DNA of 64,000 nt from JARRKU01 sp050288425 (GCA_050288425.1 JBNKDU010000042.1:27807-91806), one strand, 5' to 3'. Counted from the stretch's first letter, positions 46,100 to 55,571 are shown. Numbers and translations: made by a program. The notes: generated by a model not told the origin, from the sequence alone.

Positions 46100-47137
46100 A
46101 TGCCTGCAACCATGAAAGCCCTGGTCAAAGCCAAGGCCGAGCCCGGTCTGTGGCTTCGGCAGGTGCCAATCCCCGAAATCGGCATCAACGATGTATTGAT
46201 CAAGATCGAGAAGACCGCCATCTGCGGCACCGATGTACACATTTACAACTGGGACGAGTGGGCCCGGAAAACCATCCCCGTTCCCATGGTGACCGGCCAT
46301 GAATTCGTGGGTCGGGTGGCGGCCGTGGGCGACAACGTGCACGACTTCGCCCCCGGCGATCTGGTCTCCGGCGAAGGCCACCTGGTGTGCGGCCGATGTC
46401 GCAACTGCCTGGCCGGCCGGCGCCATTTGTGCAACAAGACCAGCGGCGTGGGCGTAAACCGGCCGGGCTGTTTCGCCGAGTACCTGGCCATTCCGGTGAC
46501 CAATGTCTGGCATTGCGACCCCGATATCCCCACCGATATCCTCTGCTGCTTCGATCCCCTGGGCAACGCCACCCACACCGCCCTCTCCTTCGATTGCCTG
46601 GGCGAGGACGTGCTGATCACCGGGGCAGGCCCCATCGGCTGCATGGCGACGGCCATCGTCCGCCACGCCGGCGCCCGCCATGTGGTGGTCACCGACGTCG
46701 TGCCCTACCGCCTGGAACTGGCCCGGAAACTGGGCGCCACCCGGACGGTGAACGTCAAGACCGGCCGTATCGCCGAAGTCCAGGCGATCCTGGGGATGAA
46801 AGAAGGCTTCGACATCGGACTGGAGATGTCGGGCACGGGCGGGGCGCTGCAGGAGATGTTGATCAACATGTGCCACGGCGGCAAGATCGCCCTGCTGGGC
46901 ATCCTGCCGCGAAATACCACCGTGGACTGGGACGCCGTGGTCTTCAACGGCCTGACCCTCAAAGGCATCTACGGCCGGGAGATGTACGAAACCTGGTACA
47001 AGATGACCTCCATGATCCAGTCGGGCCTGGACATCACACCGGTGATCACCCACCGTTTCGCCGTCGACGATTTCCAGCAGGGCTTCGAGGCCATGCGCGG
47101 CGGGCAGTCGGGCAAGGTGATTCTGAACTGGGATTGA
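46100..47137 (+). CDS. tdh: L-threonine 3-dehydrogenase
   Basis: 345 residues of the zinc-dependent medium-chain dehydrogenase family. Catalytic-zinc ligands lie in AICGTDVHIYNWDEW and GHEFVG, structural-zinc cysteines in CGRCRNCLAGRRHLC, and the NAD-binding motif is ITGAGPIGCMA. It oxidises threonine to 2-amino-3-ketobutyrate. GGAGG sits 6 nt upstream of the ATG. The next gene encodes the enzyme that consumes its unstable product, a classical pair. Confidence 0.95.
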   Translation: MPATMKALVKAKAEPGLWLRQVPIPEIGINDVLIKIEKTAICGTDVHIYNWDEWARKTIPVPMVTGHEFVGRVAAVGDNVHDFAPGDLVSGEGHLVCGRCRNCLAGRRHLCNKTSGVGVNRPGCFAEYLAIPVTNVWHCDPDIPTDILCCFDPLGNATHTALSFDCLGEDVLITGAGPIGCMATAIVRHAGARHVVVTDVVPYRLELARKLGATRTVNVKTGRIAEVQAILGMKEGFDIGLEMSGTGGALQEMLINMCHGGKIALLGILPRNTTVDWDAVVFNGLTLKGIYGREMYETWYKMTSMIQSGLDITPVITHRFAVDDFQQGFEAMRGGQSGKVILNWD

Positions 47138-47234
47138 ATCGGTCCCCGCTGCGCGGGCGGCCGACTCGGGGAGGGCGTCCCGCCGCGGCCTGCGGCTTCC
47201 CCATATGAAACCGACCCATTCGGAGGACGAAACC

Positions 47235-48419
47235 ATGTACGGCAGCATCAAAACCCACCTGGCCAGGGAATTGAAGACCATCCGCGAAAGCGGATTGTAC
47301 AAGGAAGAACGGGTGATCGCCTCTCCCCAGAGTGCCCGCCTCACCCTTTCCGACGGCCGCGAGGTGCTCAACATGTGCGCCAACAACTACCTGGGCCTCG
47401 CCGACCATCCCGAGGTGGTGGCCGCCGCCCGGCAGTCGATGGACCAGTGGGGATTCGGACTCTCCTCGGTGCGGTTCATCTGCGGCACCCAGTCGTTGCA
47501 CAAGCAACTGGAGGAGGAAGTCAGCCGTTTTCTGGGCACCGAGGCCACCATCCTCTACTCCTCCTGTTTCGACGCCAACGGCGGCCTGTTCGAGGCGGTT
47601 CTCGGGGCCGAGGACGCCATCATCAGCGATGCCCTCAACCATGCCAGCATCATCGACGGGGTCCGGTTGTGCAAGGCCCGGCGGCTGCGCTACGCCCACA
47701 GCGACATGGCCGAACTGGAGGCCAGGCTCCGGGAAGCCCGGGAACGCCGATTCCGCATGATCGCCACCGACGGCGTCTTTTCCATGGACGGAGAAGTGGC
47801 CCGGCTGAAGGAGATCTGCGATCTGGCCGAGAAATACGATGCCCTGGTGATGGTGGACGACTCCCACGCCGTGGGCTTCTGGGGACCCACCGGTCGGGGG
47901 GCCCACGAATATTGCGGCGTGATGGAACGGGTGGATATCCTCACGGGGACCTTCGGCAAGGCCCTGGGCGGCGCCAGCGGCGGATACGTCAGCGGCCGCA
48001 GGGAGATCGTCGAGCTGCTGCGCCAGCGCTCGCGTCCCTACCTCTTCTCCAATACCGTGGCCCCGGTGATCGCGGCGGCCACCCGCAAGGCCCTCGAGAT
48101 CATCTCGCGCTCCACCGAACTGCGCGACAAGCTGGAAGAGAACACGCGGTATTTCCGCAGTCAGATCGCCGCCCTGGGTTTCGAGATCAAGCCCGGCGAT
48201 CACCCCATCGTGCCCATCATGCTGGGCGATGCCAGGCTGGCCCAGCAGATGGCGGCGCGGTTGCTCGATCTGGGGCTCTATGTCATCGGCTTTTCCTATC
48301 CCGTAGTCCCCATGGGAGAGGCCCGCATCCGGGTGCAGGTCAGCGCCCTGCACAGCCGGGAGGATCTGGATTTCGCCCTGGGCCGGTTCAAGACGGTGAA
48401 GGACGAGCTCGATATTTAA
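47235..48419 (+). CDS. kbl: glycine C-acetyltransferase (2-amino-3-ketobutyrate CoA ligase)
   Basis: 394 residues of the PLP alpha-oxoamine synthase family. Motifs are NMCANNYLGLADHPEV, MVDDSHAVGFWG and the PLP-lysine segment TGTFGKALGGASGGY. It cleaves 2-amino-3-ketobutyrate with CoA into glycine and acetyl-CoA, completing threonine breakdown started by Tdh. CGGAGG lies upstream of the ATG. A long inverted-repeat element begins at its stop codon. Confidence 0.96.
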   Translation: MYGSIKTHLARELKTIRESGLYKEERVIASPQSARLTLSDGREVLNMCANNYLGLADHPEVVAAARQSMDQWGFGLSSVRFICGTQSLHKQLEEEVSRFLGTEATILYSSCFDANGGLFEAVLGAEDAIISDALNHASIIDGVRLCKARRLRYAHSDMAELEARLREARERRFRMIATDGVFSMDGEVARLKEICDLAEKYDALVMVDDSHAVGFWGPTGRGAHEYCGVMERVDILTGTFGKALGGASGGYVSGRREIVELLRQRSRPYLFSNTVAPVIAAATRKALEIISRSTELRDKLEENTRYFRSQIAALGFEIKPGDHPIVPIMLGDARLAQQMAARLLDLGLYVIGFSYPVVPMGEARIRVQVSALHSREDLDFALGRFKTVKDELDI

Positions 48420-48420
48420 G

Positions 48421-48650
48421 GGTCGGTGGGAGGATATTCCTCGAAGCCGACGCCGGAGGTTGGGGGATTTTCCGGGCTGCTCCGCTCCCGGCCTGGTGAT
48501 TTCAATTGGTTATCCACGGGGGCATTCAAAGCCCCCTCCCTGGTGGCCGCCTATGGCGGCGCCGTGGGTCTCCCCCATGGATAACCAATTGAAATCACGA
48601 AGGTCTCCCGCTGATGCATCCCGGAAAAGCCCCCATCCTCCGGCTTGTGC
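48421..48650 (+). repeat. long imperfect inverted-repeat element after kbl
   Basis: Outer arms 48452-48480 and 48616-48644 (29 nt, 26 matching) enclose inner arms 48496-48522 and 48572-48598 (27 nt, 26 matching). A GCCGCC-TAT-GGCGGC hairpin (48546-48560) lies at the tip. The element starts right after the kbl TAA. A third copy of AACCAATTGAAAT lies at about 48953-48965. It carries no ORF; a MITE-like element or a structured RNA are the main options. Confidence 0.7.
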
Positions 48651-49042
48651 GAATAGCGGTGTGTATTTCCCGACCCCTCCAGTAATTTCCGGCCTGACAG
48701 ATGGATACTTCCGGTATTAATCCGCTTCTTCAATTCCGTCCGGTAATAAATAGATGTAGTGGTAACTATTCATACCATAGAGAAATATTCCGAACGGGTA
48801 CTGGAATTATGCGGTTATAGAAGCAGGTGCGGTATCCAAAGTTACCGAATGTCCTTGCATGGCCTGTAGCCCGGAGGATTTTCCGCATGGTTTCCGGCGC
48901 ATCCCCATCAGTCGTCGTGCGAGTTGCCCATCACGCAATCTATATATAACCAATTGAAATTATAAATAAATTATCTGGTTGGCGGAAAGAACGCACGCCG
49001 GTCGCCGAATAGGTTTTGATCTTTCATGCAAACCAACCCCGA
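48651..49042. other. non-coding spacer upstream of ald
   Basis: Relatively AT-rich and without a plausible gene. Apart from the third AACCAATTGAAAT copy near 48953 I see no repeat or promoter until the sigma-54-type site at 49043. Upstream activator sites for the TyrR-like regulator would be expected here, but I could not recognise one. Confidence 0.4.
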
Positions 49043-49060
49043 TTGGCCCGATAATTGCCA
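49043..49060 (+). promoter_or_regulatory. sigma-54-type promoter of ald
   Basis: TTGGCCCGATAATTGCCA has GG and GC exactly 12 nt apart, the -24/-12 spacing required by sigma-54, and matches TGGC-N8-TTGC. It lies about 100 nt upstream of the ald start. The gene downstream of ald encodes a sigma-54-activator-type regulator, which supports the assignment. Confidence 0.65.
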
Positions 49061-49159
49061 AGCTAAGGACCGGATACAATGGTTGCCCGAAAATCAACCC
49101 GGTCTTGGTTCGGCAGCGAACTTGCCGTTTCCCCGGGACCCAAAGCAAAGGAAAAAAAG

Positions 49160-50272
49160 ATGATCGTCGGAATCCTGAAAGAGATCAAACCTGCTGAAAA
49201 TCGAGTATGCATGACGCCGGCCGGTGTCGAGGTGATGCGTCAGAACGGACATGCCGTCATGGTCCAGCACAAGGCCGGTCTGGCCAGCGGCTTCGAAGAC
49301 AGTGCCTATGTCGCGGCCGGTGCCGAAATCGCCGAGACCGCGGCAGAAGTTTTTGCCGGATGCGACATGGTCATGCATGTCAAGGAGCCCCTGCCGGAAG
49401 AGTACGGCCTGATCCGCGCGGGCCAGATCCTTTTCACCTACCTGCATCTGGCGGCTGCCGAGGAGTTGACCCACGCCCTGATCCAAAGCGGATCCATCGG
49501 CATCGCTTACGAAACCATCCAGAAAGCCGACGGTTCCCTGCCCCTGCTGACCCCCATGAGCGAAGTGGCCGGACGCATGGCCATTCAGCAGGGCGCCAAA
49601 TACCTGGAGATGGCCCAGGGCGGCCAAGGCGTGCTGCTGGGGGGCGTTCCCGGTGTAGACCCCGCCACCGTGCTGGTCATCGGCGGCGGCGTCGTGGGCA
49701 CCCATGCCGCCAAGATGGCCTGCGGACTGGGCGCCAAGGTCTACCTGCTGGATATGAACCTCGACAGACTGCGCTATCTGAGCGACATCATGCCGGCCAA
49801 TTGCTTCCCGCTGATGTCCAGCCCCGCCCTGATCCGCAAGCTGGTGCGCGAAGCCGACGTGGTGGTGGGCGCCGTGCTGGTGGCCGGCACCAAGGCCCCC
49901 AAACTGGTGACCGCCGACATGCTCAAGACCATGAAGCCCGGTTCCGTGATGGTGGACGTGGCCATCGATCAGGGTGGTTGTTTCGAAACCTCCCATCCCA
50001 CGACCCACTCCGACCCCATCTACACCGTGGACGGCGTGGTTCACTATTGTGTGGCCAACATGCCGGGGGCCGTGGCCAAGACCTCCACCCTGGCCCTGAC
50101 CAACGCCACCCTGCCCTATGCCGTGGAAATCGCCAACAAGGGGTGGATAGAGGCCATGCAGGATAACGCGGAGATCAGATCGGGCGCCAATGTGGTCGAA
50201 GGCAAGGTTACCTATCAAGGCGTTGCCGACGCATTCGGCCTTGATTTTACGTCCATTCGCAGCCTGCTGTAA
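49160..50272 (+). CDS. ald: alanine dehydrogenase
   Basis: 370 residues. Family blocks are the N-terminal IVGILKEIKPAENRVCMTPA, HVKEPLPEEYGLI, SEVAGRMAIQQGAKYLE, the NAD-binding VIGGGVVGTHAAKMA and VVHYCVANMPGAV. It interconverts L-alanine and pyruvate plus ammonia with NAD. The start at 49160 follows AAAGGA and matches the family N-terminus; a longer in-frame version would add an unrelated leader. A strong terminator follows. Confidence 0.95.
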   Translation: MIVGILKEIKPAENRVCMTPAGVEVMRQNGHAVMVQHKAGLASGFEDSAYVAAGAEIAETAAEVFAGCDMVMHVKEPLPEEYGLIRAGQILFTYLHLAAAEELTHALIQSGSIGIAYETIQKADGSLPLLTPMSEVAGRMAIQQGAKYLEMAQGGQGVLLGGVPGVDPATVLVIGGGVVGTHAAKMACGLGAKVYLLDMNLDRLRYLSDIMPANCFPLMSSPALIRKLVREADVVVGAVLVAGTKAPKLVTADMLKTMKPGSVMVDVAIDQGGCFETSHPTTHSDPIYTVDGVVHYCVANMPGAVAKTSTLALTNATLPYAVEIANKGWIEAMQDNAEIRSGANVVEGKVTYQGVADAFGLDFTSIRSLL

Positions 50273-50341
50273 CCAATCGCTCCTTCAGGACGCCGTCGAT
50301 GGCGCCGCAGGTGCCGGGAGGCTTTCATCTGACGGACCAGG

Positions 50342-50374
50342 AAAGGGGCAGCCGATGCGGCTGCCCCTTTTTAT
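50342..50374 (+). terminator. intrinsic terminator of ald
   Basis: AAAGGGGCAGCCG and CGGCTGCCCCTTT form a 13 bp stem with an ATG loop, followed by TTATTT. It lies 70 nt after the ald stop and separates ald from the regulator gene. Confidence 0.9.
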
Positions 50375-50627
50375 TTGGCAGCCGCGTCCCCAAGGTTCCC
50401 CTATGCGAGGCTGCCGTCGCGCCATCATCCGTCGGAAATCACCCGGTGGTTGCAAAGGTTACCATTTGGCGATAGGATCCCCTGCAGGTTCTGTTCGTTA
50501 CAAGTCCCTGGATTTTCAGGACGGATGAGACCACTTGATCCGGGGATCGATTACGGTAACTCAAGTAACCGTCCGGGAATGCCGGGTCCATTTCGCGTCC
50601 GGTTTTCCGGCGAAACCGGAGGCATCC

Positions 50628-52220
50628 GTGAACGTCAAACTCAAGCTGCGCTTCAAGGACCGCATCGGCATCGTGGCCGACATCTCCACCCGGATCGCCG
50701 AAAACGGCCTCAACATCGTCTCCATGGAAGTGGTGCGCAAGGACCGGGAGGCCCTTGTCTTCGTGGAAGTGGAGAGCGGTCGTCGCAAGGTGGACCGCGC
50801 CGAACTGACCCAATTTCTCGGCAATACCGCCGATGTCATCGAGATCCACGGGATCGGCTCCCTGCCCCACGAGGAGCGGGCCGAGCGCTTTCGCGCCGTG
50901 CTGGACAACATCAGCGACGGGGTGATTTCCATTGATCGGAACGGGCGCATCACCACCATGAACCGGGTGGCCGGCCGCGCCTTCATGTGCGATGCGGACG
51001 ATATCGTCGGCGAGCGTCTGGACGTATTGGACCTGCCCGGGCATGCGCTGCTCCGGTGCCTGGACGGCGAGAAGCTGGAGCACGTCAAGCAAACCCTGGT
51101 CAATCGCAAAGGGCGCTATCAATACATCTCCACCTGCAAGCCCATCCACGATGCCCACGGGGTCATCGTGGGCGCGGTGGAGATCGCCAAGGACATCCAG
51201 GGCATAAAAAAGCTGGCCCAGACCATCACGGAACCGCGACAGGTGGGCTTCGGCGACATCATCGGCAACCACGAGGCCATCCAGGAGGCCATCGCCTTCG
51301 CCCAGAAAATCGCCGCCAACGATGCCGCCGTCGCCCTGCGCGGCGCCAGCGGCACCGGCAAGGAGCTATTCGCACGGGCCATTCACACCGCCAGCGGCGT
51401 AAAAGGACCCTTTATTCCCGTCAATTGCGCGGCCCTGCCGGAACAATTGCTGGAGAGCGAATTGTTCGGCTATGCCCGGGGCACCTTTACCGGCGGGCGC
51501 AGGGAGGGCAAGCCGGGGCTGTTCGAGCAGGCCCAGGACGGCACGGTGTTTCTGGACGAAATCGGTGAAATGCCGCTGGGCTCGCAGGTCAAACTGCTGC
51601 GGGTGATCCAGGAAAAGGCCGTCCGCCGGGTGGGCGGCACCAAGGAGGTATCCATCAACGCCCGGTTGATCACGGCCACCAACAAGAACCTGGAGCGTCT
51701 GGTGGAGGAGAAGCGCTTCCGCCAGGACCTGTATTACCGCATCAATGTGCTGCCCATCCACATTCCGCCCCTCCAGCAGCGTCCCGAAGACATTCCCCTG
51801 CTGGCAGAGCACTTTCTCTTCCAACTGGACAGCAAACTGGGCAAGCAGGCTCAGCGCCTGAGCCCCGGCGCCCTGGAGAAGCTGCGCCGTCACCACTGGC
51901 CGGGAAACGTGCGGGAATTGAAGAATGTGGTCAACCGGGCGGCCATCATCAGCGAACAAGCCATCATCCCCCAAAGCTGCATCCTTTACAGTCATGAACT
52001 GGGCCAGAGCCAAGGGCTTTCCTCCGAAGGGGCCCGGGAAGATGCGCGATCCCTCAAAGAGCAGGTGGCCGCGCTGGAAAAGCGCGTCGTCCTGGCCGCC
52101 CTGGATCGCAAACCCAGCGTTCGCCAGGCCGCCAAGAGTTTGAGAATTTCTCATCCCGCGCTTTTGAAGAAGATGCGCAAATACGACATCCAAACCACCC
52201 GGCGGGTTACCTATCGATAG
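50628..52220 (+). CDS. TyrR-like sigma-54-type transcriptional regulator (ACT-PAS-AAA-Fis)
   Basis: 530 residues: N-terminal ACT domain (about 1-75, with FKDRIGIVADISTRIAENGL), PAS domain (about 85-190), AAA+ domain with Walker A GASGTGKE, Walker B VFLDEIGEMP and the arginine finger region, and a C-terminal Fis-type helix-turn-helix (KPSVRQAAKSLRISHPALL). The sigma-54-contacting GAFTGA loop reads GTFTGG here. The ACT domain suggests an amino-acid effector. GTG 50628 is chosen because GGAGG lies 6 nt upstream. It likely controls ald, whose promoter looks sigma-54-dependent. Confidence 0.85.
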   Translation: MNVKLKLRFKDRIGIVADISTRIAENGLNIVSMEVVRKDREALVFVEVESGRRKVDRAELTQFLGNTADVIEIHGIGSLPHEERAERFRAVLDNISDGVISIDRNGRITTMNRVAGRAFMCDADDIVGERLDVLDLPGHALLRCLDGEKLEHVKQTLVNRKGRYQYISTCKPIHDAHGVIVGAVEIAKDIQGIKKLAQTITEPRQVGFGDIIGNHEAIQEAIAFAQKIAANDAAVALRGASGTGKELFARAIHTASGVKGPFIPVNCAALPEQLLESELFGYARGTFTGGRREGKPGLFEQAQDGTVFLDEIGEMPLGSQVKLLRVIQEKAVRRVGGTKEVSINARLITATNKNLERLVEEKRFRQDLYYRINVLPIHIPPLQQRPEDIPLLAEHFLFQLDSKLGKQAQRLSPGALEKLRRHHWPGNVRELKNVVNRAAIISEQAIIPQSCILYSHELGQSQGLSSEGAREDARSLKEQVAALEKRVVLAALDRKPSVRQAAKSLRISHPALLKKMRKYDIQTTRRVTYR

Positions 52221-52227
52221 TTTTTTA

Positions 52228-53070
52228 CTAGGACGACCGATGAATATCGATGATGCGGGTATTGCCGACGTATTCAGTGGTTTCGTAGCGGGTGACGCCC
52301 TGCAGCTTGTCGGTGATGTCGCGCATGCGCTCGATCTGGGTCTCGATTTTTTCGATATAGGTCCGGGCCTCGGCATCGGCCTGCCGGGCGGCCATGATCT
52401 CGACGTAGCCCGATAAGGCCTGCAGGGGCTGGTTCAGTTCATGGCAGACCGCCCCCGCGGTTTCCAGGACGCCTTCGAGTTTCTCCTTTTGCAGGCGGTC
52501 CCGGGCGGCCCGGTTCTTTTCGGTCAGATCGGACAGCACGGTCACGCTGCCGCCGGTGTTGCCGCGCGGGTCCTTGAGCTCCGCCAGGTTGAAGAGAAAG
52601 TCGCGCTGCCGGCCGTCGGCGCAACGCACCTGGGCCTCGAAGGCATGCAGGCCGTTTCTATCCGGCAGCTTGGCTTCTTCGCGTTGGCAGGTCGCGGCCA
52701 GATCGGCGGGGATTTGCTCGGGCAGGTCCTGGATCCGTTTGCCGATGATCCGGTCGCGGGTCAGCCCGAGAATCTGCTTGGAAAAGACCTTGTTGCACCC
52801 CTGGAAGACACCGTTTTCATCCTTGAAGTAGACGGGTGTGGGAATCGTGTTGATCAGGGTGTCCATCAGATGCAGGTAGCTGCGCAGTTTGTCTTCGTTC
52901 TTCTTCTGCCGGATTTCCCGGGCGGAGTGCCGCCGCTCCAGGCCCTCGATGGTCGTCACGGCCTCGCGCAGCTTTTCCCGCAGCCGGTGCCCCTTTCCGG
53001 TCTCCTTCCGGCAGCGCCAGATGGCAGCGGCGGCCAATCCCAACGATATGATCCAGAAAAGCATGGACAT
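52228..53070 (-). CDS. PAS-domain protein with histidine-kinase dimerisation domain but no ATPase domain
   Basis: 280 residues: an N-terminal membrane helix (about 1-17), a coiled-coil, a PAS domain (about 65-190, with TIPTPVYFKDENGVFQGCNK) and a DHp-like helical pair with GAVCHELNQPLQALSGY. The protein ends about 60 residues later, so the HATPase domain is missing. It could be a truncated kinase, or a DHp protein phosphorylated in trans. It follows cmoB by 13 nt on the minus strand and is convergent with the TyrR-like gene. Confidence 0.75.
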   Translation of the reverse strand: MSMLFWIISLGLAAAAIWRCRKETGKGHRLREKLREAVTTIEGLERRHSAREIRQKKNEDKLRSYLHLMDTLINTIPTPVYFKDENGVFQGCNKVFSKQILGLTRDRIIGKRIQDLPEQIPADLAATCQREEAKLPDRNGLHAFEAQVRCADGRQRDFLFNLAELKDPRGNTGGSVTVLSDLTEKNRAARDRLQKEKLEGVLETAGAVCHELNQPLQALSGYVEIMAARQADAEARTYIEKIETQIERMRDITDKLQGVTRYETTEYVGNTRIIDIHRSS

Positions 53071-53083
53071 GGGTCGAATCCCG

Positions 53084-54049
53084 TCAGGTCCTGATGGCCG
53101 TTACCATGGCGCGCACCGGCGCGGGATAGCCTTCCACGGTACGACGCCGGTCGTCGGGGTCTATAAAGCTATCCAGGGAGTCGGAGTCGATCCATGGGGT
53201 CTTGCGCTGCTCGCGGGCGGTGGTGGGCGTGATATCCCGGCAGCGGATGTCGTCGAAGCCGCTGCGGACCAGCCAGTTGGTCAGGCAGGCCACCGTGGGG
53301 ATGAAGAAGACATTGCGCATGCGGGCATAGCGGCTGTGGGGCGACAGGGCCAACGGATCATCGCCTTCGATTATCAAGGTTTCCAGGATCAAGCAGCCTC
53401 CTTTGGTCAACAAGGCGTGCATTTGCGCCAGGGTGTCCAGCGGCGATCGCCGGTGGTAGAGAATTCCCATGCAGAAGACCAGGTCGAAGCCGTCGGGCAT
53501 GGCGGGCAATTGCTCCAGCCGAAGCGGCAGGTTGTAAAGGCCGGGCCGGGGAAGAAAATGCTGCAGGGTCAGAAACTGGTAAAAGTACACGGGGTAAGGC
53601 TCGATGCCCAGGATCAGGTTCGGTCGCGCCGCCGTGGCCCGAAACAGATAGTAGCCGTTGCTGCTGCCCACGTCAAGCACCCGGCGGCCGGCGAGATCCC
53701 CAAGAAAAGGCACCAGGCGGGCCCACTTCAGGGAAGAGTCCCACTCGCTGTCGATGCGGATGCCGAACAGATCGAAGGGCCCCTTGCGCCACGGTTTCAG
53801 GGCGTAGAGAGTATCCTGGAGGGACGCACGCTGATCCCCATCCAGATCTTCCGGCCGCCCGATGGTGATCCAATCCCGGTCCAGGGCCACGCGGGACGGA
53901 CGCACCCGCGGCAGACGGGCGAGATGGGCGTTCAAGGCTTCGATTCTGGTGTCCCGCCGTTCCAGTGCCGCCCGGGCCAGGCGAACCAGTTCCGGTCCGT
54001 ACGGGTCCAGATCGCGGTAAAAAGCATCGATGTCGGGGATCAAGGGCAT
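53084..54049 (-). CDS. cmoB: tRNA U34 carboxymethyltransferase CmoB
   Basis: 321 residues. The methyltransferase core has RVLDVGSSNGYYLFRA, and CmoB-specific blocks include KGPFDLFGIRIDSEWDSSLK, FCMGILYHRRSPLD and PTVACLTNWLVRSGF. It transfers a carboxymethyl group from carboxy-SAM to ho5U34 of tRNA, giving cmo5U. The start lies 10 nt inside cmoA, so the two are translationally coupled. ATG 54049 matches the family length. Confidence 0.92.
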   Translation of the reverse strand: MPLIPDIDAFYRDLDPYGPELVRLARAALERRDTRIEALNAHLARLPRVRPSRVALDRDWITIGRPEDLDGDQRASLQDTLYALKPWRKGPFDLFGIRIDSEWDSSLKWARLVPFLGDLAGRRVLDVGSSNGYYLFRATAARPNLILGIEPYPVYFYQFLTLQHFLPRPGLYNLPLRLEQLPAMPDGFDLVFCMGILYHRRSPLDTLAQMHALLTKGGCLILETLIIEGDDPLALSPHSRYARMRNVFFIPTVACLTNWLVRSGFDDIRCRDITPTTAREQRKTPWIDSDSLDSFIDPDDRRRTVEGYPAPVRAMVTAIRT

Positions 54050-54777
54050 GGCGGTTTGACGGCCAGCAGGGCCGCGAAGTTGAACCACTTGAGCCAGACC
54101 TCGATGGCGGTAAAGCCCGCGTCGGCCAGACGACGCCTGTGTCGGCTCAGGGGCTCGGGAAACAGCACCTTCTCCAGGGCCTCGCGCTTCTGGCTGATTT
54201 CCAGGTCGGAGTAGCCGTTCTCCTTTTTGAAATTGTAATAGATTTCCTGTTGGAGTCCGGCGGTGAAGGTGTCTGTGTGGATGACCTTCTCGCAAAAGAG
54301 CAGGGCTCCCCCCGGCAGCAGTCCCCGGAAAATGCGCGCAATCATGGCATCCCGATGTTCCGGGGCTAGAAACTGCAGGGTGAAATTCAACACCACCACA
54401 GAAGCCTGCTCGATGCGCGTCCTGGCGATATCTTCGCATTGCAACGTGATCCGGTCCGAGGCGGATTCGGCCGCCAGCCGCGCGGCATAGGCCGTGAGCA
54501 TGGGAGCCGAGCTGTCCACGGCCACCATCTCGAAGGGCTGCGATTCCATCCGCCGGTTCAGTGCCAGCCCCAGGTTGCCGTTGGAGCAGCCCAGGTCGTA
54601 AATCCGCGTACCCGGCTGGTAGAGCCGCCGGATCAGCCACGCCTGGCGCCGGATGATCTCCCGATAGAGGGGGATGGAGCGATCGAGCATGTCATCGAAA
54701 ACACCGGCCACCCCCTCGTCGAATTCGAAGGGCGGTACCGTCGCGCGCGGTTTTTCATAGATGCGGTCTTTGGCCAT
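54040..54777 (-). CDS. cmoA: carboxy-S-adenosyl-L-methionine synthase CmoA
   Basis: 245 residues. The N-terminal FDEGVAGVFDDMLDRSIPLY, the SAM-binding IYDLGCSNGNLGLALN, VVLNFTLQFL and ENGYSDLEISQKREALE segments are typical of CmoA. It makes carboxy-SAM from SAM and prephenate for CmoB. It is the first gene of the minus-strand cmoA-cmoB-PAS protein group, and the overlap with cmoB supports joint expression. Confidence 0.95.
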   Translation of the reverse strand: MAKDRIYEKPRATVPPFEFDEGVAGVFDDMLDRSIPLYREIIRRQAWLIRRLYQPGTRIYDLGCSNGNLGLALNRRMESQPFEMVAVDSSAPMLTAYAARLAAESASDRITLQCEDIARTRIEQASVVVLNFTLQFLAPEHRDAMIARIFRGLLPGGALLFCEKVIHTDTFTAGLQQEIYYNFKKENGYSDLEISQKREALEKVLFPEPLSRHRRRLADAGFTAIEVWLKWFNFAALLAVKPPCP

Positions 54778-55067
54778 AACGGCAAAGGTCCTCCCATTCC
54801 TCGTCAGCCTGCATATGCGTCAAATCCGTTGGGCTGTCAAGGTCGGGCGGACCGGATCCAACGCGTCGTAACGTTGAAACCGCCGTCCCGGCAATGCAGC
54901 GACAATCTCTCCGTCGTCGCCGGAATCCCGACAAGGGCGGGGCTGCGCTGCAGGATACCGAGCCCAGGAGACTACTTAAGGCTTGCCCCCGAACCTGTAA
55001 ATCGATATAGATCGGCAAGTTATGGCCTCACCCTGCAACCGTAACCCGCAACTACAGGAGCCAGACC

Positions 55068-55472
55068 ATGCCGACGACCAATGTACGCTGGGTGACCGGC
55101 AAGCAATTTGTGGGCACAGACAGCCACAACCACTCGGTGGTGCTCTCCGGAGAAGACCCGGCCCGGGGCGTCAGCCCCTCGCAGATGCTGCTCATCGCCC
55201 TTTCCGCCTGCTCGGCCTATGACGTGGTGGATATCATGGAGAAAAAGCGCAAACCGCTGACCCACCTGGAGGTGGAGGCCAACGGCAACCAGGCGGAGGA
55301 ACCGCCCTGGGCCTACGAGGAAATCCATCTCACCTATCGCTTGCGCGGCGAAAATTTGACGGACAAGGCCGTGGTTCAAGCCATCGAACTTTCCCAGGAC
55401 AAATATTGCTCGGTGGCCGCCACCGTCCGCGGAGTGGCCAAAATCACCTATTCCTACGAATTGCTGCCCTGA
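55068..55472 (+). CDS. OsmC-family protein
   Basis: 134 residues. The two family cysteines are present: Cys48 in LIALSACSAYDVVDIM and Cys114 in DKYCSVAATVRG. The fold would be a dimeric thiol peroxidase or related hydroperoxide-detoxifying protein, as in OsmC/Ohr; this short YhfA-like type has no firmly known substrate. It is divergent from cmoA. Confidence 0.85.
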   Translation: MPTTNVRWVTGKQFVGTDSHNHSVVLSGEDPARGVSPSQMLLIALSACSAYDVVDIMEKKRKPLTHLEVEANGNQAEEPPWAYEEIHLTYRLRGENLTDKAVVQAIELSQDKYCSVAATVRGVAKITYSYELLP

Positions 55473-55571
55473 GAAGCCGGCCCCGGGATCAGGCTGCTTT
55501 GCAGGTACGAAATTTGCAATCGATTCGATCCGTTCGTCCTGTGGGGGCCGGTCCCCTGGGCCACAAGCCGG

